The notes: a model not told the origin generated them from the sequence alone. Positions 24,529 to 34,265 are shown, counted from the stretch's first letter. The stretch: 64,000 nt of DNA from Paenibacillus kyungheensis (GCF_028606985.1 NZ_CP117416.1:5147001-5211000); one strand, 5' to 3'. Numbers and translations: made by a program.

Positions 24529-25723
24529 GTGACATCATCTCTTTTTGCTTTAGACGATCTTTTACACTTACGATCAAACTTAGAATCGCAGGGATCATCG
24601 GAAACAGCGACGTATACATGCCTGAGAAATACTCATATCCTACTCCTTCTTGCACCATTCGTACGATAGGAAATACAAGCAAATGTGTAGGTTCCCCTAG
24701 AATCATACCTACAATCATAAACCACAAAATAAAATTGCCAAATGCTTGTCTTTTCCATAGACTATACGCACCCAATATCCAGAAAAATGGGCCTATCAAA
24801 GTAATCAAATAATCGAAATCTCGATCTGTCCATGTCTGTCCGGTAATCGATGTGATGCCTTGATTAAAATGAGTCAGTACTTCTTCTCCAACATGAATAT
24901 AAAAAAGAGCTTGTAACAATAAATATAGCGGTACTACTGTATATGGATCAGCCGGTAGATACGAAGTTGTTTTGCGCCAGCAGACCAATCCACCCATCAT
25001 AGAACCGATAATCACACCTACTGGTAATAAGCTACCTGTTTGCGTATAAAAAGTCATCCCATAGATCGCAATACAAGTTACAATCAAAATCGTCCATAGA
25101 TTTTTTTTACGTCGACTTAGTGGTTGTATCGATTCATGATGTACAGCTTGTTCTTGTGGTCGAATAAGCTTCAGTATCCCTGTACTTCCTAGATAAAATA
25201 ATAACATTGCTACCCAGACTCCGCCGAAATAATGATGCATATATAACGAATAGTGCCCTAATTCTACAATCAGTTGAATCACTGATTCCACAGCCACATA
25301 CGCATATCCCCACCATGCAAAAAATGCACCGACTATATAGCCTTTGCTCAAAAAATAACCACCAAATAACAAAATCACAACAGGTAATCCAACCATCCAG
25401 ATAAACCAATGGGTATGACTCACTACAAAACCATTAGCAAATCCTGCTGAATAATGTATTGCTATAAAACTTGCATACATCGATGTATAACGAAGCGTAT
25501 TCAGTGCTATTAGCAATACGATACAGATGATATAGACAGGTAAAAGTGAATCCATACGAGGAGCTGAGCGATAGGAGTAAGTTAGCCATCCTACCAAAGC
25601 AAATCCAGTTACCAGCCCATATTCTACACTTATTCCCCATCCTACATGAATCAATAATAAGACTGACAAGGTAACAGATATCGAAATAACGGTCAGCAAA
25701 CTTTTACTATTGGAAGTGTCCAC
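24521..25723 (-). CDS. Polytopic membrane protein with HxxEE motif
   Basis: 400 residues, about 11 transmembrane helices, GTG start with AGGTGA upstream. The C-terminal half contains ALFYIHVGEEVLTHF, ILGEPTHLLVFP and YFSGMYTSLFPMIPAIL, resembling HXXEE-domain membrane proteins. The N-terminal half has further membrane-facing histidines (SHTHWFIW, ELGHYSLYMHHYFGG), suggesting two related modules. Clustered His/Glu in helices fits metal binding, in line with its coupling to HupE. No named function; the domain resemblance is by motif only. Confidence 0.6.
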   Translation of the reverse strand: MDTSNSKSLLTVISISVTLSVLLLIHVGWGISVEYGLVTGFALVGWLTYSYRSAPRMDSLLPVYIICIVLLIALNTLRYTSMYASFIAIHYSAGFANGFVVSHTHWFIWMVGLPVVILLFGGYFLSKGYIVGAFFAWWGYAYVAVESVIQLIVELGHYSLYMHHYFGGVWVAMLLFYLGSTGILKLIRPQEQAVHHESIQPLSRRKKNLWTILIVTCIAIYGMTFYTQTGSLLPVGVIIGSMMGGLVCWRKTTSYLPADPYTVVPLYLLLQALFYIHVGEEVLTHFNQGITSITGQTWTDRDFDYLITLIGPFFWILGAYSLWKRQAFGNFILWFMIVGMILGEPTHLLVFPIVRMVQEGVGYEYFSGMYTSLFPMIPAILSLIVSVKDRLKQKEMMSHD

Positions 25724-25925
25724 CTTTTATCACCTATCTCCCCTCAAAATGTGATCTATATCTGAAGTAAATAAACAACATGTTGTTGCTTAAATTGTAG
25801 CAATCTGACGCCTATATTCAACAAACAATACCGTTAGAATTGTTGCTTAACCTACACTTTATCGTACAGTGATGATTTTCTCTGGAATTACGCACAATAC
25901 TGATAATAGTGACGATCACCAGCAC

Positions 25926-25957
25926 AAAAAAAAGCCACTTCATTGATAGAAGTGACT
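25926..25957 (-). terminator. Rho-independent terminator of the TetR gene
   Basis: Minus strand AGTCACTTC - TATCAAT - GAAGTGGCT followed by T8. Confidence 0.85.
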
Positions 25958-25973
25958 GTTGTCTGAAAAAGGA

Positions 25974-26576
25974 TTAAGTTGAAGTCTGTTGTAAAGTTTG
26001 TAGTGGCCCTTCCACAAAAAGATGCGCCATTTGAGTAGCCATAAATTCGGCTGAATAAGGCATTACACCTGTTAACCATTGTGTAAGTAACCCTACATTA
26101 GCTGTTGCTACATACGTAATAGCTATATCTTGCATCATCTGTTGTTGAGGATTAGAAGAAAAGTGTTGCCCGATCACTTCATAAAGATTAGCTTTGATTA
26201 ACTGGATAAGTTGAGATTGAAAAGAAGGCAACCCTTTATCTCCAAGCATTACTTTAAAATAAAGCTGATGACGAGAAATAATCGTAAGTACACGCAAAAA
26301 TAAAGCTTCTAACGAGTGAATATCTAATTGTACTTTTTTCATATCACTTACTTTCACTTCAGCTTGGAGTGAAGTTAACATATCAGTCATACTTTTTTCT
26401 AATAGATCGTATTTATCCCGGTAATGTTGATAAAAAGTAGCTCGATTAATCCCTGCTTCGCGGGTTAGACTTTGTACAGTTACCGCATCGAATCCTACTT
26501 GATCTATTAATTTGATCAATGCTTCTCGTAGCCAACTTTGTGTTCGTACCACACGTAAATCATTGACATTCACCAT
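25974..26576 (-). CDS. TetR/AcrR family regulator
   Basis: 200 residues. The N-terminal HTH is clear: TQSWLREALIKLIDQVGFDAVTVQSLTREAGINRATFYQHYRDKYDLLEKSM. The rest is the helical ligand/dimer domain, with a C-terminal LTQWLTG typical of the TetR_C subgroup that covers DhaS-like regulators. The ATG at 26576 has GGGGAG upstream; the longer frame to 26675 is rejected. It lies directly downstream of the efflux operon but has its own terminator and is separated from it by another, so a regulatory link to the pump is possible but unproven. Confidence 0.88.
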   Translation of the reverse strand: MVNVNDLRVVRTQSWLREALIKLIDQVGFDAVTVQSLTREAGINRATFYQHYRDKYDLLEKSMTDMLTSLQAEVKVSDMKKVQLDIHSLEALFLRVLTIISRHQLYFKVMLGDKGLPSFQSQLIQLIKANLYEVIGQHFSSNPQQQMMQDIAITYVATANVGLLTQWLTGVMPYSAEFMATQMAHLFVEGPLQTLQQTST

Positions 26577-26684
26577 GCATTCTCCCCATCCTTGGTGGTA
26601 TAAGTCTAGCCATGTAAATAGGAAATGACTGAAGATTAGACATATAAAAGATTCATTACTATCTATTTTATACAATTACACAGT

Positions 26685-26718
26685 AAAAAACCGCTCTATA
26701 CAAAGATAGAACGGTTTT
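26685..26718 (-). terminator. Rho-independent terminator of the efflux operon
   Basis: AAAAAACCG-C-TCTAT / ATAGA-A-CGGTTTTT hairpin 28 bases past the adaptor stop. Confidence 0.8.
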
Positions 26719-26745
26719 TAGAACTAATTAAATATACTGAACAGT

Positions 26746-28254
26746 TTAATCTCCACTTACTGTAACAGCACCTTGATCACTAAGAAGCGCTATATTATTT
26801 TGAATAACTTTATCGCCATCTTTTAACCCGCTGGTAATCAACGTCTGAGAACCTACTTCACTGCCTACTTTTACTTCTTTACGAATCGCTTTGTTATTGA
26901 CAGCTACATAGACATAAGAAGTGTTACCGTCTTTTTGAATTGCTTTGGTAGGTACGATAATGCCTTCTTTGGCATCTTTACCGATAAAGCTTACATCCGC
27001 CAACATCCCCGGTTTGAGCTTATTATCTGCGTTGGAGACAGCTACTTGAACAGGATAACCATTTCCACTGCTATCGATAGAGTTAATATTTTTCACTTTA
27101 CCTGTTGTCAAAATATTGGATGAAGCTACACGCACCTGTACACGATCTCCTGCTTGGATACGATTGATCTGATCTGCCGGTACATAGATCAACATATTCA
27201 CTGTACTAAGATTTGCAATCACAAGCGAAGGCGCAGAAGGAGCGACCATTTCACCGGTTTCTGCATTTTTGGTAGTAATGATGCCGTTAATCGGTGAAGT
27301 GACTACTGCATTTTTGAGATTATCTTGAGCGATATTGACATTCAATCGAGCTTGCGCTACTTTTTGCTCGCTTGCCGAGATACCTGCTGTACTTTGAGCC
27401 ACATCCAGTTGACGTTGAGCATTACTGTAACCGCTATTGGCATTCTCATAACTGCTGGTTGCATTTTCATATGCACTTTGAGCAGTGGATAAGCCTTTTT
27501 GCGCAGTACCTAAAGCATTTTGAGCAGCGACTAATTGTTCTTCTGCATTGGCTTTGGTATTTAGAGCATTTTGATAAGCAGTCTGGGCGGTAACGACAGC
27601 AGCAGTTACCTGTTCTAATTCTGCTTGTGTCGCTAGACCGTTATTGAATAATGATTGCGTACGTGATGCTGTTTTTTGCGCAGTAGTTACATTTTCTTGA
27701 GTCTGCTTAATCGTATTGGTTGCTGTAGAGATAGCAGTCTGTGCTTGCTTGAGCGCTGTTTGAGCTTGATTGACTCCTGCTTGCGCTTGATTCATTCCGC
27801 CTGTCGCTTGATCAATCGCGCTTTTGGATGAAATAACGCCACCTTTAGAACTGACTACACCTGAATTGGCAGAGACCATTCCGGATTCACGTGAATCTTT
27901 AGCAGTGGTCACTCCTGCTGCTGCCGCTTCTACATTCGATTGAGCAATTTTGAGATTGTTACGAAGATCGTCGTCCTCTAATTTGAATAAGACCTGCCCT
28001 TTTTTCACTTCTGTTCCGATATCCACAGAGATAGCCGAGACTTTACCTGATATTTTGGGCATAATATTTACTGTCTCTGAAGGGGTGACTGTGCCTGTAT
28101 AGATTTCACCTTGTCCGATCAATCCTTTTTGCGCCTGACTGACTTTGACAGTGACATTCATCGCTTGAACCGGTTCACCACTAGAACAACCTGCTAACAT
28201 CATACTACTTACTATTAAGGCGGCGGCTGTAACTTCCCACTTTTTGATTTTCAT
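26746..28254 (-). CDS. Efflux RND-type/MacA-like membrane fusion (adaptor) lipoprotein
   Basis: About 502 residues. Lipobox LAGC (Cys about residue 22); barrel-sandwich hybrid halves (ISGKVSAISVDIGTEVKKGQVLFKLEDD and VVTSPINGIITTKNAETGEMVAP); between them an unusually long Ala/Gln/Thr-rich coiled-coil hairpin (roughly residues 80-300, with a run of AQTAL/AQ heptads); and a beta-barrel plus membrane-proximal domain (IQAGDRVQVRVASSNILTTGKV, IVPTKAIQKDGNTSYVYV). It links an efflux pump to the cell wall side. It is the last gene of the operon, 17 bp after the MFS pump. The start is at 28254, after AAGGAAAG. Confidence 0.88.
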   Translation of the reverse strand: MKIKKWEVTAAALIVSSMMLAGCSSGEPVQAMNVTVKVSQAQKGLIGQGEIYTGTVTPSETVNIMPKISGKVSAISVDIGTEVKKGQVLFKLEDDDLRNNLKIAQSNVEAAAAGVTTAKDSRESGMVSANSGVVSSKGGVISSKSAIDQATGGMNQAQAGVNQAQTALKQAQTAISTATNTIKQTQENVTTAQKTASRTQSLFNNGLATQAELEQVTAAVVTAQTAYQNALNTKANAEEQLVAAQNALGTAQKGLSTAQSAYENATSSYENANSGYSNAQRQLDVAQSTAGISASEQKVAQARLNVNIAQDNLKNAVVTSPINGIITTKNAETGEMVAPSAPSLVIANLSTVNMLIYVPADQINRIQAGDRVQVRVASSNILTTGKVKNINSIDSSGNGYPVQVAVSNADNKLKPGMLADVSFIGKDAKEGIIVPTKAIQKDGNTSYVYVAVNNKAIRKEVKVGSEVGSQTLITSGLKDGDKVIQNNIALLSDQGAVTVSGD

Positions 28255-28307
28255 CGCTTCTTTCCTTTCTATAAAAACGTTCCTGAACATATTTATCTGT
28301 TGTCACC

Positions 28308-29846
28308 TTAGGCTTTGGCTAAAATAACTTCTTCTTTCGGTGCTTTCGGTTTGCGTTTGCTGATAAACAACAAAATTAACGGAATCGAGCAAAATAGTGG
28401 AATCGACGAGATCACAAATGTATCGGCAATTCCGCGTGAGTACGCGTCCAGAGAAATCATACTGGTTAACGAAGATACCCATGAGCTACCGAGTGTAGAT
28501 TGCAAAGTCTGTGCACCATCTGTCGTAATCGATTCAGCAATATGTTGACCATGTAAAGCAGTTCGACTTTGCATAATAAAGGTCAAAATCGCAATAGCGA
28601 TAGAACCAGCAATTGTACGAATCAGATTGGATGCCGCAGAAGCATTAGCTACTTTTTCCGGTGCAACAGCATTCATGCCTACAGTAGATAAAGGCATAAG
28701 ACACATTCCGATCCCAATTCCGCGTAGCACTGTAACCGTTTCGAACCACGTACGAGAAGTCTGAGGAGACAGGCTGTACATATGGAATGTCATCAGACTG
28801 GTTAACGTCAAGCCGACTAGCCCTATAGGCACAATCCCTACTTTATCGAGTAATTTACCTGCAAATGGCATCACAATCGCCATCGCTAATGCTTGCGGAA
28901 GTAAGATCAAGCCGGTATCAATCGCCGAGTACGACTGTACACTTTGCAAAAATACAGGAGCCAAAAATGTTCCGCCATACATCCCCATCATGACAAAGCT
29001 AGAGGTAATAACACTGATCGTAAATTTATAATTTTTAAATAAAGATACATCGATAACAGCATTGTCTTTGCCAGATTCGACAACGATCAAAAAGATCAAT
29101 GACCAGATAGAGATAAACAGTAAGCCTACAATTTCAAAAGATGTCCATCCTTTAGAAGAGCCATTCGATAATGCATACAACAATGTACCTGCACATGTTC
29201 CTGCTAATATAAAGCCCAGCATATCGAATTTAATCGGTTCACTTTTGGGTGGTTCTTTGATCAACAGAATCACCATCAGAATAGCGAATAATGCAATCGG
29301 CACACAGGCGATAAATAGAAAGCGCCAGTTAAGCCATTCGATCAAATATCCACTTAGTGTAGGCCCGATCGCAGGAGCTGCCATTGCTGAAATTCCCCAA
29401 ATACCGATCGCCATCCCTACTTGCTCACGCGGAATAATTTTATAAATAATCGTCATACTTAGTGGAATAATAACCCCACCGCCAAGCCCTGCAATAATAC
29501 GAGCAATAATCAGCGACATATCATTCCATGCAAAAATACAAAAGGCTGTGCCCAGAGTAAACACTGATAAAGCACCTATCAGGAATTTTTTATAACCGAC
29601 TTTGCGCTCCATAAATCCGGTGATCGGCACGATAATACCTGAAGCCAGTGTATACCCTGTAATCACCCATTGAATTCGAGTGGTCGTTGATCCTAGATCT
29701 GTTGTTAATTGTGGAATAGCTACATTGATCAGACTGTTATTCAGTACAGCGATAAAAGCACCAAGAACAATAGCGAAGAAAGCAAGCCAGCGTTCTTTGG
29801 ATGAGGTATCCAAGGAAGGAGCAACAGCGATTTCATTAGAAGCCAC
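28308..29846 (-). CDS. DHA2-type (EmrB/QacA) MFS multidrug efflux pump
   Basis: A 512-residue 14-TM major facilitator. Motif A-like GFMERKVGYKKF follows TM2, motif B-like ARIIAGLGGGVIIP and motif C GISAMAAPAIGPTLSGYL (antiporter signature) are all visible, and the EmrB N-terminus VLNNSLINVAIPQLTTDL is characteristic. It would export lipophilic drugs by proton antiport. It lies between two adaptor genes, 14 bp after the HlyD gene, in the PadR-controlled operon. Confidence 0.92.
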   Translation of the reverse strand: MASNEIAVAPSLDTSSKERWLAFFAIVLGAFIAVLNNSLINVAIPQLTTDLGSTTTRIQWVITGYTLASGIIVPITGFMERKVGYKKFLIGALSVFTLGTAFCIFAWNDMSLIIARIIAGLGGGVIIPLSMTIIYKIIPREQVGMAIGIWGISAMAAPAIGPTLSGYLIEWLNWRFLFIACVPIALFAILMVILLIKEPPKSEPIKFDMLGFILAGTCAGTLLYALSNGSSKGWTSFEIVGLLFISIWSLIFLIVVESGKDNAVIDVSLFKNYKFTISVITSSFVMMGMYGGTFLAPVFLQSVQSYSAIDTGLILLPQALAMAIVMPFAGKLLDKVGIVPIGLVGLTLTSLMTFHMYSLSPQTSRTWFETVTVLRGIGIGMCLMPLSTVGMNAVAPEKVANASAASNLIRTIAGSIAIAILTFIMQSRTALHGQHIAESITTDGAQTLQSTLGSSWVSSLTSMISLDAYSRGIADTFVISSIPLFCSIPLILLFISKRKPKAPKEEVILAKA

Positions 29847-29860
29847 AGAGACTCCTCCTT

Positions 29861-30514
29861 TTACTGTGTATAGATTTTTATTTCAACATTTGTGCCGGGA
29901 ATCAGTGTCAATCCATCCGGTACATTTAAAGCAATTTCGATCGGAATCCTTTGGGTGACTTTGTTAAAGTTACCGCTTGTATTGGTAGCAGGAATCGCAG
30001 AAAATACCGAATTTGAAGCTTGTCCGATTTTACGAACTTTCCCTTGAATACTTTCGCCTTCGATAGTATCCAGAGTGATATCTACCCGTGCACCTAGCTT
30101 AATACGGTTAATATCTGTTTCTTCGATATTGGCAGAGACGTATAGATTTTTCATATCAGCCATAATGGCTATCGCTGCACTGGGTGATCCCATTTCACGT
30201 TCTTTGGATTGTACTTTAAGTACAGTGCCGTCAATCGGTGCACGTACTACAGATTTGCTAATATCACTGGCTTCTAGACCGGAGACATCTTGTTCAGCGA
30301 TCGGTTCATTCTTTTTGAGAATATCGCCTTCTTCTACATCAATATGATCTAAGCGTGCGGTTAGCTGAGGCATGACTTTATACTGATCTGCACTGATACG
30401 TGCATCTTCTGTTTTGACAAAATGACTTCCTTGATACCAATAGTAATAACCGAGCGCTCCACCGCTTACTACCAGTAGCACCAATAAAATGATTAAAACA
30501 ATCTTTTTCTTCAC
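29861..30514 (-). CDS. HlyD/EmrA-type adaptor with no coiled-coil hairpin
   Basis: 217 residues: one N-terminal transmembrane anchor (IVLIILLVLLVVSGGALGYYYW), then lipoyl halves (MPQLTARLDHIDVEEGDILKKNEPIAEQDV; VVRAPIDGTVLKVQSKEREMG) joined by only a few residues, then a beta-barrel (VSANIEETDINRIKLGARVDI). Compared with EmrA (about 390 residues) the hairpin is missing, the YknX/short HlyD type found in Firmicutes. The start is GTG at 30514 after GAGGTGG. It is the first structural gene of the pump operon. Confidence 0.85.
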   Translation of the reverse strand: MKKKIVLIILLVLLVVSGGALGYYYWYQGSHFVKTEDARISADQYKVMPQLTARLDHIDVEEGDILKKNEPIAEQDVSGLEASDISKSVVRAPIDGTVLKVQSKEREMGSPSAAIAIMADMKNLYVSANIEETDINRIKLGARVDITLDTIEGESIQGKVRKIGQASNSVFSAIPATNTSGNFNKVTQRIPIEIALNVPDGLTLIPGTNVEIKIYTQ

Positions 30515-30594
30515 ACACTCCACCTCAGCAGTCTAAAAGTTTTGAATAATTGATAGCTCTCATATTGATCTTCAGCGCCAAAAGACACCGTAGA

Positions 30595-31137
30595 TCAAGA
30601 CTGTTTTTGCTCTAATAAAGATAGTAATTTTTTAAAAGATTTCAGTTCGACTTTTTGCTTTTCGGATTTGTAATCTTTCATAAAAAGGGCCATTTCTTGT
30701 TGCTCTGGTGAAATATATTCCGGCAACGGATGATCGGCATTCGCTTCTAAGTACGCCAGCTCTTTTTCGATGTTCTCAATCACTTCAAGTGTGGAATAGA
30801 TCAGCTTATTCGTATCGACCAAATGCACAAATAACAAAGAAGCAAATAAAGACCGCACATCATCAGCATTTTTAAAACTTTTATAAATCATATCTTTGAG
30901 TGCTTGTTTGCCTTTTTCGGTAATCGCGTAATTGGTTTTTTCAGGACGGTTGTCGTTTTGCACTGTATTTACTTTTTGAACATATCCTTTTTTCTGTAAG
31001 GCTTCGAAATTGTAATACAGATTACCGTCTGTTACGCGAACTAGATTTTCACCAGCATTGTTAATACTTTTTTTGATATCGTACGGGTGATAATCCTGTT
31101 CATGAAGTCGTCCTAAAATAAAAATTTGTAAAGACAA
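30595..31137 (-). CDS. PadR-family regulator of the efflux operon
   Basis: 180 residues. The winged helix FILGRLHEQDYHPYDIKKSI...DGNLYYNFEALQKKGYVQ is followed by the C-terminal dimerisation helices (Vir_act_alpha_C type) rich in Glu/Lys. It starts with TTG seven bases after AAAGGATG. It precedes the HlyD-MFS-adaptor genes in the same direction (80 bp gap) and likely represses them and itself through the palindrome at 31243-31262, with the pump's substrates as probable inducers, as in LmrR/PadR systems. Confidence 0.88.
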   Translation of the reverse strand: MSLQIFILGRLHEQDYHPYDIKKSINNAGENLVRVTDGNLYYNFEALQKKGYVQKVNTVQNDNRPEKTNYAITEKGKQALKDMIYKSFKNADDVRSLFASLLFVHLVDTNKLIYSTLEVIENIEKELAYLEANADHPLPEYISPEQQEMALFMKDYKSEKQKVELKSFKKLLSLLEQKQS

Positions 31138-31242
31138 TAGAGTTCATCCTTTCATTGCACGTTCATTTTTTATAAAAGACATATTGATGTCGCTTATTTT
31201 TATACAGTAGATGTCTTTCCCCCGAAAATATACTTTGTATAG

Positions 31243-31262
31243 ATTACTCTGTACAGAGTAAT
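31243..31262. promoter_or_regulatory. Putative PadR operator (20-bp perfect palindrome)
   Basis: ATTACTCTGTACAGAGTAAT is perfectly symmetrical and lies 105 bp upstream of the PadR start, just beside a TATAGATT-like promoter region. Confidence 0.7.
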
Positions 31263-31363
31263 GAACAGATTTATTCTATGTAATTTTTTGAAGACTGTCA
31301 ATACTTTTAGCCATTTAATTAGGTATGTAATGTATTTGAGTATGAATAGGGCAATATATGCAC

Positions 31364-31410
31364 AAAAAAGAGTAGAATCTTTTACGTAGATGTAAAAGGT
31401 TCTACTCTTT
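31364..31410 (-). terminator. Rho-independent terminator of the PTS operon
   Basis: AAAAAAGAGTAGAA-CTTTTAC / GTAAAAG-TTCTACTCTTT long hairpin, 33 bases past the PTS stop. The 31138-31363 interval holds only the PadR operator and promoter. Confidence 0.85.
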
Positions 31411-31442
31411 GCGCTAGCTGTGTATCTATATAATATTTGACA

Positions 31443-33371
31443 TTAAGCAGATTTGATCGTTGGAGATACTGGATTAGAATCGACTTTGTCTTCGGTTTGC
31501 TTAGTAGCGCTATACATCGGCTTTTTCAAAAAGCCAATAATACAAGCAGTCACTACAGACCCGACAGCAATACATAGGATATACAGTAGTGGATTACTTG
31601 CCGCAATCGGTATTACGAAGATTCCTCCATGTGGAGCTTGAAGCGAAATGCCCAGTGCCATACACATTCCGCCACCGATCGCTGCCCCGATAATATTCGC
31701 TGGAATAATCCGTAAAGGATCATTAGCGGCAAAAGGAATAGCGGCTTCGGTAATAAAAGATGCGCCCATTACATAAGCAGCTTTGCCTGCATTACGTTCT
31801 TCGATCGAGAATTTATTTTTAAATAATGTGGTCGCTAGTGCGATCCCTAGCGGTGGAACCATTCCGCCTACCATCAGAGCTGCTGACGGTTCAAAAATCT
31901 GATTGGCAAACATCGCCAATCCAAAAGCAGACGCTGTTTTGTTAATCGGGCCACCCATATCGGATGCCATCATACCTGCAAGTAAAGCACCTAACAATAT
32001 CGCATTGGTACCTGTTAAGCTATTCAGCCAGCCTTGCAACGATACGTTAATCCATGCCATCGGTGTATTGACGACAAAGTACATAATCAGAGCGGTCACA
32101 AACGAACCAACTAATGGCAAAATCAGTACTGGTGATAAACTTTGCAAAGAGTCTGGAATCCCTCTCACCAATCGTTTGATCGCTAAAATACTATAACCTG
32201 CGATAAATCCAGCTAACATCCCACCGAGAAATCCTGATCCGCCAAGTGTAGCCAACATTCCGCCAATCATACCAGGCGCTAGACCCGGACGGTCTGCAAT
32301 ACTATACGCAATATAACCTGCAAGTACAGGAACCATTAATGCAAAGGCTGCACTACCACCTGCTGTACTGAGAAAAGCAGCAAAGGCATTATAATCAGGG
32401 CTATTAGGATCAGCCGCGTGAATGCCGAACATAAATGAGAGCGCAATCAATATTCCGCCAGCGACAACGAATGGAATCATAAAGGAGACACCATTCATAA
32501 TATGGCTGTAGATTTTAGGCTGTTTGAGACGTGTTTTTTCTTTGGCTTCTTTGAGATTGGATTGACCTTGATTCTGAGCGACCCCTTTACCTGCAATCGC
32601 TTCTTCAATCAGATCTTTGGCATGATGAATCCCGTTTTTGACTGAAGTCTGGACTACTTTACGGTCGCCAAATACACTCATATCGACTTTGACATCAGCA
32701 GCGACTACAATCCCATCGGCTTGCTCAATATCGTCTGCGGTTAACTCATTTTCAACACCTGTGGAGCCATTGGTCTGGACTTTAATCTGTACGCCTAATT
32801 CTTGAGCGGCATTTTTTAATGATTCTGCCGCCATAAAAGTATGTGCAATCCCGGTAGGGCAACCGGTAACGCCGACTATTTTTTTGCCTGCATGCTTCTT
32901 ATGGCTATGCAGAGCGGCTGTATCTTGTTCTTCTGCTTGTTCAAATAATCGTACAATCTCTTCCCGATCACGAGCCAGAATCAGCTTCGCTCTGAATAAT
33001 TCATCCATCAAAAAGGTCGAAATTTTGGATAAAGTCTGCAAATGTTCAGACGAAGAATGTTGATCGACCGCAATCATAAAAAACAGATTGCATGATTCTG
33101 TACTGTAATTAATACCGCTGAGCGATCGCCCCATAATAATCGCCGGGGCTTTTACACCTGCGGACTTGGCATGAGGAATAGCTATACCAAATCCTACTTC
33201 TGTTGGCACCTGTTCTTCACGCGCCCAGATATCTTTTTTAAATTGCTCCATATCGCTTAAATAACCATTATCATTTAACTTTTGCGCCAATTCATCGATC
33301 AATTCTGCTTTGGTGGTAGCTGTGACATCCAATATGATATTTTCCGGTTGTAACACACTAGAAATCTTCAT
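31443..33371 (-). CDS. PTS fructose-type transporter, fused IIABC
   Basis: 642 residues. EIIA domain at 1-150 with the phospho-His in GFGIAIPHAKS; EIIB at about 165-260 with the phospho-Cys loop GVTGCPTGIAHTFMAAESL; EIIC at about 285-620 with eight or more helices and the GGPINKTASAF substrate motif. It takes up and phosphorylates a ketose, most likely fructose to fructose-1-phosphate. The order IIA-IIB-IIC matches the FruA type of Firmicutes. AAGGAG lies upstream. It is the last gene of the PRD regulator-aldolase-PTS operon; no 1-phosphofructokinase (fruK) is in the operon. Confidence 0.92.
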   Translation of the reverse strand: MKISSVLQPENIILDVTATTKAELIDELAQKLNDNGYLSDMEQFKKDIWAREEQVPTEVGFGIAIPHAKSAGVKAPAIIMGRSLSGINYSTESCNLFFMIAVDQHSSSEHLQTLSKISTFLMDELFRAKLILARDREEIVRLFEQAEEQDTAALHSHKKHAGKKIVGVTGCPTGIAHTFMAAESLKNAAQELGVQIKVQTNGSTGVENELTADDIEQADGIVVAADVKVDMSVFGDRKVVQTSVKNGIHHAKDLIEEAIAGKGVAQNQGQSNLKEAKEKTRLKQPKIYSHIMNGVSFMIPFVVAGGILIALSFMFGIHAADPNSPDYNAFAAFLSTAGGSAAFALMVPVLAGYIAYSIADRPGLAPGMIGGMLATLGGSGFLGGMLAGFIAGYSILAIKRLVRGIPDSLQSLSPVLILPLVGSFVTALIMYFVVNTPMAWINVSLQGWLNSLTGTNAILLGALLAGMMASDMGGPINKTASAFGLAMFANQIFEPSAALMVGGMVPPLGIALATTLFKNKFSIEERNAGKAAYVMGASFITEAAIPFAANDPLRIIPANIIGAAIGGGMCMALGISLQAPHGGIFVIPIAASNPLLYILCIAVGSVVTACIIGFLKKPMYSATKQTEDKVDSNPVSPTIKSA

Positions 33372-33386
33372 GATCGATCACTCCTT

Positions 33387-34265
33387 TTATAGCTCTCCCA
33401 ATTTGTAAAGTGGCGCTTTGCCTGTTGATCCGAATAGATCCATTTTTTTCTTCACCAATTCTGTTGCCGCTTGCGTCGCTTCAGGCATTAAGAAATCAGG
33501 CTCATACGCATTTGGATTCGCATCCAGTGTTTTTCTTAATTGATTGTAAAAGGCTCGCTTCATATCTGTAGATAAGTTAATTTTGGCAATACCATGCTTC
33601 ACGGCTTCTCGAATCTCTTCATCTGGATTATCTGATCCACCATGTAAGACTAACGGAATTTTTACTTTTTCATGGATTTGTTTGAGTCGATCGATTTTGA
33701 TCGAATGGTCTTTCGTTTGCGGATAAATACCATGAGACGTTCCTACTGCAACCGCCAGTGTATCGATACCTGTCTGTTCTACAAAAATCGCAGCTTCATC
33801 TGGGTTGGTATACAAAATCTCGTCTGCTCCACCTTCGGAGCTACCTTCATTACTACCGATCGTACCCAGTTCACCTTCAACCGATACATCCACCAGATGT
33901 GCAAGTTCTACAGCTTCACGAGTAGCTGCAATATTTTCTTCAAATGGTAAATGCGAAGCATCCATCATGACAGAGGTATAACCGTTACGAATCGAGCGGG
34001 TAATATCTTTGATACTTGCGCCATGATCCAGATGAATAACAAATGGCACTTTCGATTTGGATGCGGCTTCACGTACATAAGCGACAAAACTATCTGTCAC
34101 CAGATCAATTTCATTGGGATGAATCTGCATAATAGCAGGAGAATTTTGCGCTTCTGCGGCATTGATCACGACTTTGACAAACTCACTATTCGCTACATTA
34201 AAAGACCCGACTGCAAATTTATTTTCATACGCCACTTTAAGTAAATCTCTCATATTGATTAACAT
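33387..34265 (-). CDS. Class II (zinc) ketose-bisphosphate aldolase
   Basis: 292 residues. PFVIHLDHGA contains the zinc/catalytic Asp-His, VSVEGELGTIGSNEG the Glu of the flexible loop, GTSHGIYP and VLHGGSDNPDEEI the other zinc histidines, and INLSTDMKRAF the phosphate site. It splits a ketose-(bis)phosphate into dihydroxyacetone phosphate and an aldehyde, like FbaA, GatY or IolJ. Which ketose cannot be fixed from sequence; being next to the PTS it probably acts on its product after a second phosphorylation or directly. AGGAGG before the ATG. Confidence 0.92.
   Translation of the reverse strand: MLINMRDLLKVAYENKFAVGSFNVANSEFVKVVINAAEAQNSPAIMQIHPNEIDLVTDSFVAYVREAASKSKVPFVIHLDHGASIKDITRSIRNGYTSVMMDASHLPFEENIAATREAVELAHLVDVSVEGELGTIGSNEGSSEGGADEILYTNPDEAAIFVEQTGIDTLAVAVGTSHGIYPQTKDHSIKIDRLKQIHEKVKIPLVLHGGSDNPDEEIREAVKHGIAKINLSTDMKRAFYNQLRKTLDANPNAYEPDFLMPEATQAATELVKKKMDLFGSTGKAPLYKLGEL

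Noticed and set aside
27885-27900. Second CACGTG palindrome (ATTCACGTGAAT) as parS
   Set aside because: It lies inside the adaptor coding sequence and has four mismatches to the 16-bp parS consensus.
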